From: Actinomycetes bacterium
Lineage (GTDB): Bacteria > Actinomycetota > Actinomycetes > Actinomycetales > Cellulomonadaceae
Reading direction: 5' to 3'
Length of the DNA stretch: 6,497 bases
NCBI GenBank assembly: GCA_023460255.1
Contig: JAEWQZ010000256.1
Span: 1-6,497, forward strand
The position numbers and the translations under genes were made by a program. Below the pieces are notes generated by a model that was given only the letters and a program-made list of their open reading frames with translations, did not search any database and was not told the origin of the DNA. Below are positions 6,292-6,497 of this stretch, one piece after another (the stretch's first letter is position 1; each line of letters begins with the position of its first letter).

Positions 6292-6325
6292 GACAAGGTT
6301 AGTGTCTTGTTGTACACCGAACAAG
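6292..6325. promoter_or_regulatory. Three alternating half-sites, candidate operator of the SatD-like operon
   Basis: On the plus strand GACAAG (6292-6297), CTTGTT (6306-6311) and AACAAG (6320-6325) follow each other with exactly 8 bases between neighbours, a 14-bp step. Each neighbour is the inverse of the next. The right pair is a perfect 6-bp inverted repeat; the left pair matches in 5 of 6. The array covers both the -35 and the -10 of the promoter. The helix-turn-helix protein encoded immediately downstream is the obvious candidate ligand, acting as an autorepressor. Confidence 0.5.
6296..6324 (-). promoter_or_regulatory. Promoter of the SatD-like/membrane operon, leaderless
   Basis: On the minus strand TTGTTC (6319-6324) and TAACCT (6296-6301) are 17 bases apart, a standard housekeeping sigma layout with a fair -35 and a good -10. 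Seven bases separate the -10 from ATG 6288, so the mRNA should begin at or next to the A of the start codon. No Shine-Dalgarno precedes the ATG. Confidence 0.6.
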
Positions 6326-6497
6326 CCTCTAGGCCTGTTTCCCTGCCCACCGATCCACCGAGGTCTCGGTCGCGCTCAGCACCCGAAACCTCTGTGGATC
6401 GCACGACGGGCCCGAGCACTCGTCCACAGCCTCCCCCTCGGGGCGTCACGGGCCATCGGACAACGTCAGGGTAGAGCCCGTGCGACCCCCGCCTCCG
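6326..6497. other. Right-end segment without a supported gene; contains inverted repeats
   Basis: I find no convincing coding frame in these 172 bases. One minus-strand frame stays open but encodes an Arg/Gly-rich string without protein character. Two other minus-strand frames enter from the right edge and stop at 6446-6448 and 6466-6468; either could be the tail of an unseen gene. Structure seen: ACCGAG/CTCGGT around GT at 6357-6370, and CTGTGGA (6392-6398) facing TCCACAG (6423-6429) with CGGGCCCG between them. Whether these are terminators for the neighbouring gene or chance cannot be decided here. Confidence 0.4.

Noticed and set aside
6289..6324. TTG 6324 start for the SatD-like gene
   Set aside because: The added codons coincide with the promoter and the half-site array, and ATG 6288 gives the expected family N-terminus.
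5584..6474. Plus-strand open frames across the SatD-like operon
   Set aside because: They run antisense to two overlapping genes with recognisable motifs and encode low-complexity Arg/Pro/His sequence.
6472..6497. A plus-strand gene starting at GTG 6480 behind a TAGAGC box
   Set aside because: Only six codons are visible, the -10 is poor, and there is no -35 or ribosome-binding site.

Overview
The window looks like chromosomal DNA from a very GC-rich actinobacterium. Codon third positions are almost all G or C, GTG starts are common, EF-P and NusB are of the actinobacterial type, and AT-rich sequence occurs only at promoters. A motile member of the Cellulomonadaceae or a relative is my best guess; that rests on recollection of family sequences, not on a search. 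I see no phage, transposon, CRISPR or RNA gene.

The plus strand carries two genes. Bases 1-1789 are the 3' half of a proline catabolism gene, the P5C dehydrogenase half of PutA, cut by the window edge. It is followed by a long membrane-bound c-di-GMP enzyme with a 7-TM region, a GAF-like linker, a degenerate GGDEF and an intact EAL (1831-4107). Just upstream of this gene lies a good match to the flagellar (FliA/sigma-28 type) promoter of actinobacteria. It would start transcription almost exactly at a GTG codon, so I move the start from ATG 1798 to GTG 1831.

The minus strand, read from the right, carries four genes. A SatD-family protein (6288-5680) and a small membrane protein resembling the C-terminal part of DUF3307 (5683-5213) overlap by 4 bp and form a small operon. 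After a 114-bp gap with a hairpin and a -10 box come efp (5098-4535) and nusB (4533-4117), one base apart. nusB converges on the GGDEF-EAL gene with 9 bp between stop codons.

The least understood part is the SatD-like/membrane pair. The SatD-like protein has the motif layout of a class III nucleotidyl cyclase fold followed by a DNA-binding helix-turn-helix. Its promoter is overlaid by three evenly spaced, alternating CTTGTT/AACAAG half-sites, a candidate autoregulatory operator. Its mRNA, like that of the GGDEF-EAL gene, looks leaderless.
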